DNA of 64,000 nucleotides from Splendidivirga corallicola. Its GTDB lineage: Bacteria; Bacteroidota; Bacteroidia; Cytophagales; Cyclobacteriaceae. The notes under the pieces are model-generated. The model was not told where the DNA came from. It did not search any database and saw nothing but the letters and a program-made list of their open reading frames with translations. The position numbers were made by a program, and so were the translations under genes. Position 1 is the stretch's first letter; every line of letters starts with the position of its first letter. Positions 8,177 through 15,753 of this stretch are shown here, piece after piece. The stretch covers positions 496,001 through 560,000 of the forward strand of contig JAUJEA010000003.1 in NCBI GenBank assembly GCA_030442035.1, given 5' to 3'.

Positions 8177-8466
8177 CGCTTATGTTTATAAAGTCTATAA
8201 GATCCTCTTCTGCCTCCTTAACTTTCAACGTATATGACAATTTATTAAAAAAAGTTCAATTTTCAACAACCATATCGATGTCAGGGAAACTGCTTTTCAC
8301 ACATGTGGTAAGAAACCTAAGTTCTCCAATGGCTTTAAAAGACTATCTAGGCCATACCTCTCCTTGTTTATATATAGAGCATATTCAATTCATCAAGTTA
8401 ACTCTTATGAGCAAGCTATGAACAGGTTTTCCAAGAAGAATCCCAATAAAGAATATTTATGACACA

Positions 8467-9348
8467 TTAAAAGTCTGTACCAATCCATCTTCTGAAATGC
8501 GAAGCTTTCTTTCTGCTAACAATGATGTATTCGGGTAGCGGAGTATTTGTATGATTTAATCCTACTAGGATCTTTCCGTACTCAAGGCTTTTGTAGGTAT
8601 TGATCAGATCTTTTGAAACAATGAACTGTCGATTGGCTCGATAAAACCTTTGGGGCAATTTTTCTTCCAGTTCCCTCAGGGGTTTATGGCAAATAAACTT
8701 CTTAAATGCTTTGTCTAAAACATAGGTGATATTGGTATCCACATCCACAAAAGCGGCAATGATGTCCGGTTCTATCAGGATCTTTGATGATTTGCCACAG
8801 CTTACTTTAATTTGAAAAACAAATGAGCTGGAAGTGGGTGCCAATGATGTTTTTTGGTGTATGAAATGGAGAGAAGTATAAAGAAGTTGAACCACCAATA
8901 TAAAAAGCACCGCAATGATCATATCAAAGGTGTAAAAAGAAACTCCGATCCTATTGGTGTAAATTATAACCTCCAGGGCTTCATTAACAAAGATGGTAAA
9001 AAGGACCACTATTGGTGTGATCAAACTTAGTTGAATGATCAATCGCTTACCATATCCAGCGCCCCAGGGGATCCATTTGTTTAAACAACGAATGCATAAA
9101 ATATAAAACTCCAGAATCAAAAGTGTAAGAAACAAGTCGCTGACAAAAAAATAAACATGTACCAGATCCAGATGGAATGAAGAGTAAGTCAACAAATAAT
9201 TAACTGTAGTAATGGCGATGGAAAGAACCCATTTAAATTTTCTCTGAAAGAAGAGCGATTTAGGGTATTCGGTCAATAATTTGAATGAAGATAAAACCTT
9301 CAGAGTTGAGATTACCGACCTGTTGAAAAGACGTTGTTGACCAATCAT
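8467..9348 (-). CDS. LytTR-family transcriptional regulator with N-terminal membrane domain
   Basis: From the ATG at 9348 the product is 293 residues. The N-terminal half has about four hydrophobic segments (for example WVLSIAITTVNYLLTY and MIIAVLFILVVQLLY). The C-terminal ~100 residues form a LytTR DNA-binding domain, with the family pattern FYRANRQFIVSKDLINTYKS and a final RWIG. Bacteroidota LytTR proteins of this layout are membrane-bound one-component regulators that bind direct repeats near their targets. An upstream GTG at 9417 is in frame but lies within the terminator hairpin of the preceding gene, so the ATG is preferred. It lies just downstream of the serine hydrolase gene in the same direction, separated by that terminator. 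The ligand is unknown. Confidence 0.85.
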   Translation of the reverse strand: MIGQQRLFNRSVISTLKVLSSFKLLTEYPKSLFFQRKFKWVLSIAITTVNYLLTYSSFHLDLVHVYFFVSDLFLTLLILEFYILCIRCLNKWIPWGAGYGKRLIIQLSLITPIVVLFTIFVNEALEVIIYTNRIGVSFYTFDMIIAVLFILVVQLLYTSLHFIHQKTSLAPTSSSFVFQIKVSCGKSSKILIEPDIIAAFVDVDTNITYVLDKAFKKFICHKPLRELEEKLPQRFYRANRQFIVSKDLINTYKSLEYGKILVGLNHTNTPLPEYIIVSRKKASHFRRWIGTDF

Positions 9349-9411
9349 ATAATTTATCCTTATATTGAATAGATTCCTGAAAGGTCTTAACAGTTGCCTG
9401 GAAACAAAAAA

Positions 9412-9437
9412 AAACACTTCAAAAAATTGAAGTGTTT
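9412..9437 (-). terminator. Rho-independent terminator of the serine hydrolase gene
   Basis: On the minus strand, the perfect 11-base arms AAACACTTCAA and TTGAAGTGTTT flank a TTTT loop and run straight into a T tract (plus-strand A run at 9405-9411). It begins 26 bases after the hydrolase stop. This is a textbook intrinsic terminator. Confidence 0.85.
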
Positions 9438-9462
9438 CACAAATCTTTATGATAAGGTATGA

Positions 9463-11187
9463 CTATTTTATTTGTGTGAATTCGTATCCGGAAAGTAAAA
9501 TGACGTTTTGTCCATCTCTTTGAAAGCGTTCAATAGTTTCTCCTGCGAAAAATTCGAAAGAATATCCGGGAACAATGGCAAGATTTTCCGATAAAGGCAG
9601 AAGAGCCAGTTGCAAAGGGAATTTTCTGGGATACTCAACCTGGCCTGAAATCTCCAGAATTTGATGTTTGTTGATCTTTAATTCTATTTCCCGAAGATGC
9701 GCATACTCATCATGCTGCAAATTAGTTGCCTGATATTTTCCTAAAGCCTGTTGCCATTCTGCCGGAATAGTTTTTCTTTTAATCTTAACTCCTCCAAGTG
9801 AACGATGACCATTGGCATATTGCTCTCCCACCACTATCTCTTTGTTTACTTCTCGCCAGAATATATCCATAATGTGTATGGGGATAAACCCTAACAGCCT
9901 GGCTTTTATCCTGATCGTATTATTGGAATATGGTATTCCGGTAAACGTTTTTCCCATTGCCTCAAAGGTAATCTTAAACTTTCTCCCCTTTTTCTCAATA
10001 TTTACAATTCCCTCATCAGTGCTGTAAACACCTGCCAGTTTATTCATTTCGTTTACGGAAAGTTCTTCTGGTCGAATCGGAGGATGTGTTGTTCCTGTTC
10101 CCTGGTCCTTTTTCTTTTTCGACAAGTGTTGGATCACTTCACCATAGATCCTCCAATGAATAGCACCACTCGAATTCGAATTACTGCATATGGCCAAAGA
10201 CATATGTAGCTCAGGTATAATGTAAAGCATACTATAGAATGGTTCATGGATACCTCCTTTTGATATTCTGGTGAATTGACCAAACTGACGTATATCCCAC
10301 ATCAACCCTTGACCTTTACTGAAGTTCAATGGAGCATCTTCAAACTGTGGTGTCAATGCGCTATACGCAATGTTTTCATTTAAAAATTGTTTAGTGGCTG
10401 ATTTTCCCCTGTTCAAATATATTTGACCAAGTCGCATGAGATCTACTGCTGTGGAATTAAGGCCATCCGAACCCACATAGCTATATTCATAAGTAGGGGT
10501 CAAGCTCGATTTGTTGTATGACTTTGTCCCTTGTAAAAAACCATAGTTACTATCATGCATTGCCAATGGTTTAAATATGGCTTCTTCCATATATTCTTCA
10601 AATCCTTGACCGGAAACCTTTTCCACCAATACAGCCAATAAATCAGTGCCCCAATCCGAATATTGATTGACGGTTCCCGGTGGTGCGATCAAATAACTTT
10701 TTTTTGAAATTTCAAGGATCCTTGAAAGCGGTCTTTCTTGTTTCATTGAATATCCCTTTGCATGTACACGCGGAATACCGGCGAAATGCGCCAAGAGGTG
10801 ACGAACCGTAAAAGGTGCATTTTCCTGGAAGTGCTTATTCATCGAGAATTCAGGAACATAATGAACATAGGGCTTGTCTATGTCGATCTTGTTTTCACTG
10901 TACAATCGGAGGACTGCAGTGGATGTGGCTAGCTTTGAGATGGAACCAACCGCATATTGTGTTTTATCTGTTGCCAATAGGTGATTTTCTTTGTCAGCGT
11001 AGCCGTAACCTTTAGACAGTATTACCTCATCGTCAATCATAAGCGCCACACTCACGCCAGTTACCTTCAATTTATCCTTTTGCTTTGAGATAAATTTGTC
11101 AAGTGTTACTCTAAAATCGTTGTGGCTCTGACCAAAACAAGAGCCCAGATTTACAATCATTAATGTAAAAAGAATAATATGTTTCAT
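9463..11187 (-). CDS. Serine hydrolase, class C beta-lactamase/penicillin-binding-protein fold
   Basis: A 574-residue exported enzyme (signal peptide MKHIILFTLMIVNLGSCFGQ). The beta-lactamase-like domain (about 25-370) carries the catalytic S82-I-S-K85 motif. The second motif reads Y176-S-D rather than the usual Y-x-N, and the third is near KGGIHEP. A C-terminal beta domain of about 190 residues (NKLAGVYSTDEGIVNI...) resembles the accessory domain of D-aminopeptidases and esterases of this superfamily. Members act as esterases, peptidases or beta-lactamases, so the substrate cannot be stated; antibiotic resistance should not be assumed. It has its own terminator and a candidate -7 element at 11211-11218, hence probably monocistronic. 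Confidence 0.88.
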   Translation of the reverse strand: MKHIILFTLMIVNLGSCFGQSHNDFRVTLDKFISKQKDKLKVTGVSVALMIDDEVILSKGYGYADKENHLLATDKTQYAVGSISKLATSTAVLRLYSENKIDIDKPYVHYVPEFSMNKHFQENAPFTVRHLLAHFAGIPRVHAKGYSMKQERPLSRILEISKKSYLIAPPGTVNQYSDWGTDLLAVLVEKVSGQGFEEYMEEAIFKPLAMHDSNYGFLQGTKSYNKSSLTPTYEYSYVGSDGLNSTAVDLMRLGQIYLNRGKSATKQFLNENIAYSALTPQFEDAPLNFSKGQGLMWDIRQFGQFTRISKGGIHEPFYSMLYIIPELHMSLAICSNSNSSGAIHWRIYGEVIQHLSKKKKDQGTGTTHPPIRPEELSVNEMNKLAGVYSTDEGIVNIEKKGRKFKITFEAMGKTFTGIPYSNNTIRIKARLLGFIPIHIMDIFWREVNKEIVVGEQYANGHRSLGGVKIKRKTIPAEWQQALGKYQATNLQHDEYAHLREIELKINKHQILEISGQVEYPRKFPLQLALLPLSENLAIVPGYSFEFFAGETIERFQRDGQNVILLSGYEFTQIK

Positions 11188-11210
11188 AGTCTAAATCAAT
11201 TTAATTGGGT

Positions 11211-11218
11211 CAAACCTA
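11211..11218 (-). promoter_or_regulatory. Putative -7 element TAGGTTTG for the serine hydrolase gene
   Basis: Read on the minus strand, TAGGTTTG fits TAnnTTTG and ends 24 bases before the ATG at 11187. A TTG lies upstream (plus-strand CAA at 11242-11244), but at 23 rather than 19 bases, so the match to a full promoter is only partial. Confidence 0.4.
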
Positions 11219-11386
11219 TGAGTTGTTAGCTTGCCCTTGATCAAATTTTAGAGGAATTAAACTCAAGTGCTATTATATCAATGTTGAAGTGCTATCTGAG
11301 CTTAAGTGAAAGGATGAGGATATTTAATAGTGCTGGTCTGCATAATTGGTTTAGCTACTAATGAATATCGTTTTTAATTGAATGTT

Positions 11387-11407
11387 GATATTTGTCATAC
11401 AAATATC
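11387..11407. promoter_or_regulatory. Operator palindrome for the FadR/GntR-type regulator
   Basis: The arms GATATTTGT and ACAAATATC are perfect inverted repeats around CAT. The core TTGTCATACAA fits the FadR-subfamily consensus TNGTNNNACNA. A half-site with the same TCATACAAAT sequence recurs at 11458-11467, directly upstream of the regulator gene. Both sites precede the regulator-dehydratase-permease operon, so sugar-acid-controlled autoregulation is likely. Confidence 0.7.
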
Positions 11408-11508
11408 GGAATGTCTAGGTTTTAGTTTTAATTGATTGTATATTATATCGAAATATATCATACAAATTTTGATTGCCTATAGTAAATCTGTCAAGAATAA
11501 ATCAAAGA

Positions 11509-12231
11509 ATGTCCAAACCCTTAAGCCTTCTGATTGAACAGAAAATCGAGCATTCTATTCGTAACAAGGAATATTCAGCCGGACAGAAGCTACCCACAGA
11601 AAACGAATATTGTAAGAAGTTCTCCGCCAGTAGAACTGCTGTCAGAGAGGCGCTGAAAAGTTTACACTCACGCGGATTGGTAACTATCAAAAAAGGCAGC
11701 GGAATATATGTCACTGAACTGAGCACAAAAAGTGCTATGGATTTGCTCAATTTTTATTTCGAAATGTCGGAGGACATGGATCTGGTATTGAACACCATCA
11801 AAGCCCGGCAACTTTTCGAACCTGAAATTGCCGGCATGGCAGCCATGAATAGGACCTCCGAAAACCTGAATGATCTGGAAACGAATCTAAAAAAGTTAAC
11901 GGCTTGCCCTTTGGAAGATGTCACTATGGAAACAGCATTGGATCTGGAATTTCATACTTTGGTGACTACTTCAGCAGCTAATCCGGTGGTCAAGATCCTG
12001 ATGGAACCCATCTTCAATTTGATCCCCAGGCATAACAGAATGGTATATGGAAAAGATGGGCCTATCAGTCCGGAGGAAAGGAAAGAAGCTACAATGAGGT
12101 TTCACACAAGAATTTATGAGGCCATCTTGGAAAAAGATAGCAGAGAGGCCTATTATCAAATGAAAGAAAGTCTGCTAAAAACCGAAAGAAATCACTTAGC
12201 CTATAAAGCATCCCTTATAGAACAGGATTAA
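11509..12231 (+). CDS. FadR-family (GntR superfamily) transcriptional regulator of sugar-acid use
   Basis: The ATG at 11509 gives 240 residues; a TTG 36 bases earlier is in frame but overlaps the operator region. Residues ~1-75 are a GntR winged helix (AGQKLPTENEYCKKFSASRTAVREALKSLHSRGLVTIKKGSGIYV). The rest is the all-helical FCD ligand-binding domain, with the metal-binding-type residues LDLEFH and a late His in RFHTRIYEAI. FCD regulators usually sense carboxylates such as sugar acids. The gene is followed after 22 bases by an aldonate dehydratase and then by a GntP permease, which fits a local repressor released by the pathway's substrate. A consensus operator lies upstream. Confidence 0.9.
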   Translation: MSKPLSLLIEQKIEHSIRNKEYSAGQKLPTENEYCKKFSASRTAVREALKSLHSRGLVTIKKGSGIYVTELSTKSAMDLLNFYFEMSEDMDLVLNTIKARQLFEPEIAGMAAMNRTSENLNDLETNLKKLTACPLEDVTMETALDLEFHTLVTTSAANPVVKILMEPIFNLIPRHNRMVYGKDGPISPEERKEATMRFHTRIYEAILEKDSREAYYQMKESLLKTERNHLAYKASLIEQD

Positions 12232-12253
12232 AAAGGAATATGACAAGTAACAA

Positions 12254-13987
12254 ATGACCAACAAGAACATCAAACAAAAGCTGAGAAGTCAGGATTGGTT
12301 TGCTCCAGCGGATGAGAAATTAGGTTTTATCAATCGCTCGTGGTTGCGAAACCAAGGTTGTCCTGATGACTACTTTACCGGCAGGCCTGTGATTGGGATC
12401 TGTAATACCTGGTCGGATCTGACGCCTTGCAATGCCCATCTGAGAGATTTTGCCGATATGGTAAAGCGTGGTGTTTTGGAAGCCGGAGGTGTTCCATTTG
12501 AATTTCCTGTAACATCTATGGGAGAAACTTTGATGAGACCTACTGCCATGTTGTTCAGAAACCTGGCCAGTATGGATACAGAAGAGAGTATCCGTGCCAA
12601 CCCTTTGGACGGCGTCGTGTTATTAACCGGTTGTGATAAAACCACACCGGCGACGGTGATGGGTGCCTGTAGTGTTGACCTACCTACTATAGTTGTGCCG
12701 GGAGGTCCCATGCTCAATGGCAGATACAAAGACGAGCAAATAGGGTCCGGCACTTTTGTGTGGAAGATAAAGGATAAAATGAGCAATGAGCATTTCACCC
12801 GGAAAGATCTGGCGGAAGCTGAAGTTTGTTCTTCCAGAAGTGCCGGACACTGCATGACCATGGGGACAGCATCCACCATGGCCTGCATGGTAGAATCGCT
12901 GGGCCTGACACTTCCTGGTGCTGCAGCCATCCCGGCAGTAGATTCAAGAAAGAAATTACTTGCCCAGCTTTCCGGAAGAAGAATTGTCGAAATGGTCAAT
13001 GAAGATCTTAAACTCTCTAAAATACTCACGAGAGATGCTTTTGAAAACGCCATCATGGTGAATGCAGCCATTGGTGGGTCAACCAATTTTATCATTCACC
13101 TCCAGGCCATAGCTGGCAGGATTGGTGTTGAACTGACACTAAAAGATTTTGATGAAATAGGGAGCCATATCCCATTGCTGGTGAACCTGATGCCATCCGG
13201 ACAATTCCTGATGGAAGACTTTTTCTATGCAGGTGGACTACCAGCGGTTATAAAAGAACTTAAGGACAAAATTCATAAGAAATCACCTACGGTTAATGGG
13301 AATACTATATGGGACAACAACATCGATGCGGTTTGTTATAACGATAAGGTGATTTCATCTATAGACAAACCATTTCAGGAAGAAGCAGGCATCGCTGTAT
13401 TGTATGGTAATCTTTGTGAAAACGGAGCCGTGATCAAACCATCAGCCGCCTCACAAGAATTAATGGTTCACCAAGGAAAAGCAGTGGTATTCGAGTCGAT
13501 AGAGGACTGCCATGCCAGAATAGATGATCCTGATTTGGACATAGATGAAAACAGTGTAATTGTTTTGCAAGGTGTTGGACCTGTCGGCTATCCGGGAATG
13601 GCGGAAGTGGGAAATGTCAGTTTACCAGCTAAGCTTTTGAAAAAGGGAGTTAAGGACATGGTAAGGATATCGGATGGTCGCATGAGTGGAACGGCCTTTG
13701 GCACTGTTGTATTACATGTTTCCCCTGAATCTGCTATCGGAGGTACATTGGCATTGGTAAGAACAGGAGACATAATTGAACTGGATGTTCCAAACAGAAG
13801 ATTGGAACTCAAAATTTCGGAGGAAGAATTGAATTCGAGAAGGGCAAAGTGGAAGGCCTCAAAGGCTCATGCTGATCGGGGCTATGTCAAACTTTATATA
13901 AATAGTGTACAACAATCACATCTCGGAGCTGATCTGGATTTTTTAGTTGGGAAATCAGGTGATGAAGTGAAACGACACTCACATTAA
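12254..13987 (+). CDS. IlvD/Edd-family sugar-acid dehydratase, L-arabinonate dehydratase type
   Basis: The 577-residue enzyme belongs to the IlvD/Edd dehydratases, which remove water from aldonates or dihydroxy acids using an Fe-S cluster and Mg2+. Candidate cluster ligands are Cys59 (LTPCNAH), Cys127 (LTGCDKTTPA) and Cys200 (SAGHCMTMGTAST). Lys129 corresponds to the carbamylated Mg2+ ligand and Ser478 (GRMSGTAFG) to the catalytic serine. These positions agree closely with those I recall for the [2Fe-2S] L-arabinonate/D-xylonate dehydratase group rather than classical IlvD. It lies between a FadR-type regulator and a GntP permease, so the substrate is probably an aldonate taken up by GntP. 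Enzymes for the 2-keto-3-deoxy acid product are not in the window. The exact aldonate is uncertain. Confidence 0.85.
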   Translation: MTNKNIKQKLRSQDWFAPADEKLGFINRSWLRNQGCPDDYFTGRPVIGICNTWSDLTPCNAHLRDFADMVKRGVLEAGGVPFEFPVTSMGETLMRPTAMLFRNLASMDTEESIRANPLDGVVLLTGCDKTTPATVMGACSVDLPTIVVPGGPMLNGRYKDEQIGSGTFVWKIKDKMSNEHFTRKDLAEAEVCSSRSAGHCMTMGTASTMACMVESLGLTLPGAAAIPAVDSRKKLLAQLSGRRIVEMVNEDLKLSKILTRDAFENAIMVNAAIGGSTNFIIHLQAIAGRIGVELTLKDFDEIGSHIPLLVNLMPSGQFLMEDFFYAGGLPAVIKELKDKIHKKSPTVNGNTIWDNNIDAVCYNDKVISSIDKPFQEEAGIAVLYGNLCENGAVIKPSAASQELMVHQGKAVVFESIEDCHARIDDPDLDIDENSVIVLQGVGPVGYPGMAEVGNVSLPAKLLKKGVKDMVRISDGRMSGTAFGTVVLHVSPESAIGGTLALVRTGDIIELDVPNRRLELKISEEELNSRRAKWKASKAHADRGYVKLYINSVQQSHLGADLDFLVGKSGDEVKRHSH

Positions 13988-14015
13988 TATCCAATATTTT
14001 CTAAACCACGATACC

Positions 14016-15350
14016 ATGGTCATACTTTTATTACTGCTCAGCGTCATCCTCATTATTGTATTAACCACAAAATTAAATGTCCATCCTTTTTTGGCTTTGC
14101 TTTTTGCAGCACTGGTGTTTGCACTCTTATCACGAATGCCATTGGATTTGATCATAGCCTCAATCAATGATGGCTTTGGAGGAACACTCGGAAAAATAGG
14201 TTTGGTTATCGCCCTGGGTGTTATTATCGGAGCCTTTCTTGAGCACTCGGGCGGTGCATTCAAGCTGGCTGAAGTTGTTTTAAATATTATTGGTAAAAAG
14301 CGGGTGCACGAAGCTATGGCCCTTATTGGTTATATTGTATCAGTACCTGTGTTTGCAGATAGCGGCTTTATTATTTTAAATCCACTGAATAAAAGTCTAA
14401 CCAAAAAAGCAGGACTTTCTATTGCAGGTACCGGCATAGCACTTATTCTCGGATTGACGCTAACCCATGTTATGGTACCACCAACTCCAGGACCCATTGC
14501 AGCAGCAGGTATTTTAGGCGCTGATGTTGGACTGGTGATGTTACTCGGTATTATTATCAGCTCCATATCACTGATAGCCGTGGTTATCTACGCGAAGAAG
14601 TTCGCTGCCAAAACATATATTGATCCAAACCCTGAATATTCGGAAGCTGAAATTGAAGAGAAAATAAAAAATGCTCCGGGGGCCGCTAAATCGTTCCTTC
14701 CTATTTTGATCCCTATTGTTTTGATTATTGGAAAATCTCTGGTGGAATTCAGTGTGGACCCAGCAGATCAAGAAGTAGTATGGATCCAAATAACTAAATT
14801 CCTGGGATCCCCCGTCATTGCCCTTTTGGTAGGCATGTTGCTGGCTTTTCTATTGCCAAAAAAGTTCGACAAGGAAATCCTTTCAACCACAGGATGGGTG
14901 GGCAAAGCTTTAACAGATGCCGCCACAATTCTGCTTGTTACAGGGGCCGGTGGAATATTTGGAAAGGTACTGCAAAACTCAGGTATCGGTGATACATTGG
15001 CCGAACTGCTTTCGAGTGCCAATTTAGGTATTTGGCTACCGTTTTTACTCTGCGCTGCCATTAAAACAGCCCTCGGATCTTCAACAGTAGCTTTGATCAC
15101 CACTGCTTCTATCATGGCACCATTATTATCAGCATTAGGATTTGATACGGAAATGCAAAAGGCCCTGGTGGTAGTCGCTATTGGAGCAGGAGCCGCAGTG
15201 GTTGCTCACGCCAATGACAGTGGTTTCTGGGTAGTCACACAACTTACCGGAATGGATATTAAAACGGGTTATAGACTTTTCACTTTCGGAACTTTTGTGA
15301 TTGGCGTTTTCGCCGCTTTTTTGGTTTTTATTGCTTCGTTTTTTGTTTAG
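14016..15350 (+). CDS. GntP-family gluconate/sugar-acid:H+ permease
   Basis: A 444-residue, strongly hydrophobic protein with about 12 transmembrane segments. It shows GntP signatures: the N-terminal HPFLALLFAAL section, the GGTLGKIGLVIALG loop, the PVFADSGFIIL motif, HVMVPPTPGPIAAAGILGAD and, near the end, HANDSGFWVVTQ. GntP members import gluconate and related aldonates, or some hydroxy acids, by proton symport. The gene starts 28 bases after the dehydratase and is the last gene of the operon. No strong hairpin terminator is evident after its stop. Context suggests it imports the substrate of the neighbouring dehydratase. Confidence 0.92.
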   Translation: MVILLLLLSVILIIVLTTKLNVHPFLALLFAALVFALLSRMPLDLIIASINDGFGGTLGKIGLVIALGVIIGAFLEHSGGAFKLAEVVLNIIGKKRVHEAMALIGYIVSVPVFADSGFIILNPLNKSLTKKAGLSIAGTGIALILGLTLTHVMVPPTPGPIAAAGILGADVGLVMLLGIIISSISLIAVVIYAKKFAAKTYIDPNPEYSEAEIEEKIKNAPGAAKSFLPILIPIVLIIGKSLVEFSVDPADQEVVWIQITKFLGSPVIALLVGMLLAFLLPKKFDKEILSTTGWVGKALTDAATILLVTGAGGIFGKVLQNSGIGDTLAELLSSANLGIWLPFLLCAAIKTALGSSTVALITTASIMAPLLSALGFDTEMQKALVVVAIGAGAAVVAHANDSGFWVVTQLTGMDIKTGYRLFTFGTFVIGVFAAFLVFIASFFV

Positions 15351-15753
15351 GGTGGAATAATGAATTTAGCTTCTCCCATATTTTTATCACTTAGGACTTC
15401 TCTCTTAACAGATAAAACTAGGATAAGTTCTTTCGATTTGGTTTATCAAACAACTTTACATGCCCAATGTATATAGTGTTAAAATCCAAATTTATGGGTT
15501 CCAATCAGAAACATTCAAGACAATGGGATTCGATTAAAATTCACATTTCAATGTCAAGAAGCGATGTAGGGTAATCAGAAAGAATTAGTTTTTTATTTCT
15601 TTCCAGCAGTCCATTTTTATGGAGCCTTGAAATCGGCTAGGTGGCCACAATTATTTTTCAAGCAATATTGGATTCAACCACGGAAGAAGAGTCACGGCAC
15701 TATAAATTTGTACACATTTCAGCATGTTGTAAAACGTTCTCAGATCAATCATT
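15351..15753. other. Intergenic region without recognisable gene
   Basis: These 403 bases between the permease and the T9SS protein gene hold no convincing coding sequence. The only signal seen is TAAATTTG at 15703-15710, a possible -7 element for the gene at 15754, without a well-placed -33 TTG. Confidence 0.5.

Noticed and set aside
8182-8421. 79-codon plus-strand frame between the protease operon and LytTR
   Set aside because: Composition unlike neighbouring proteins, no signal peptide or motif, and it lies in the upstream region of the divergent operon.
9463-11187. Beta-lactamase fold as an antibiotic-resistance gene
   Set aside because: The superfamily is mostly esterases and peptidases, the length and C-terminal domain fit those, and the YxN motif is altered.
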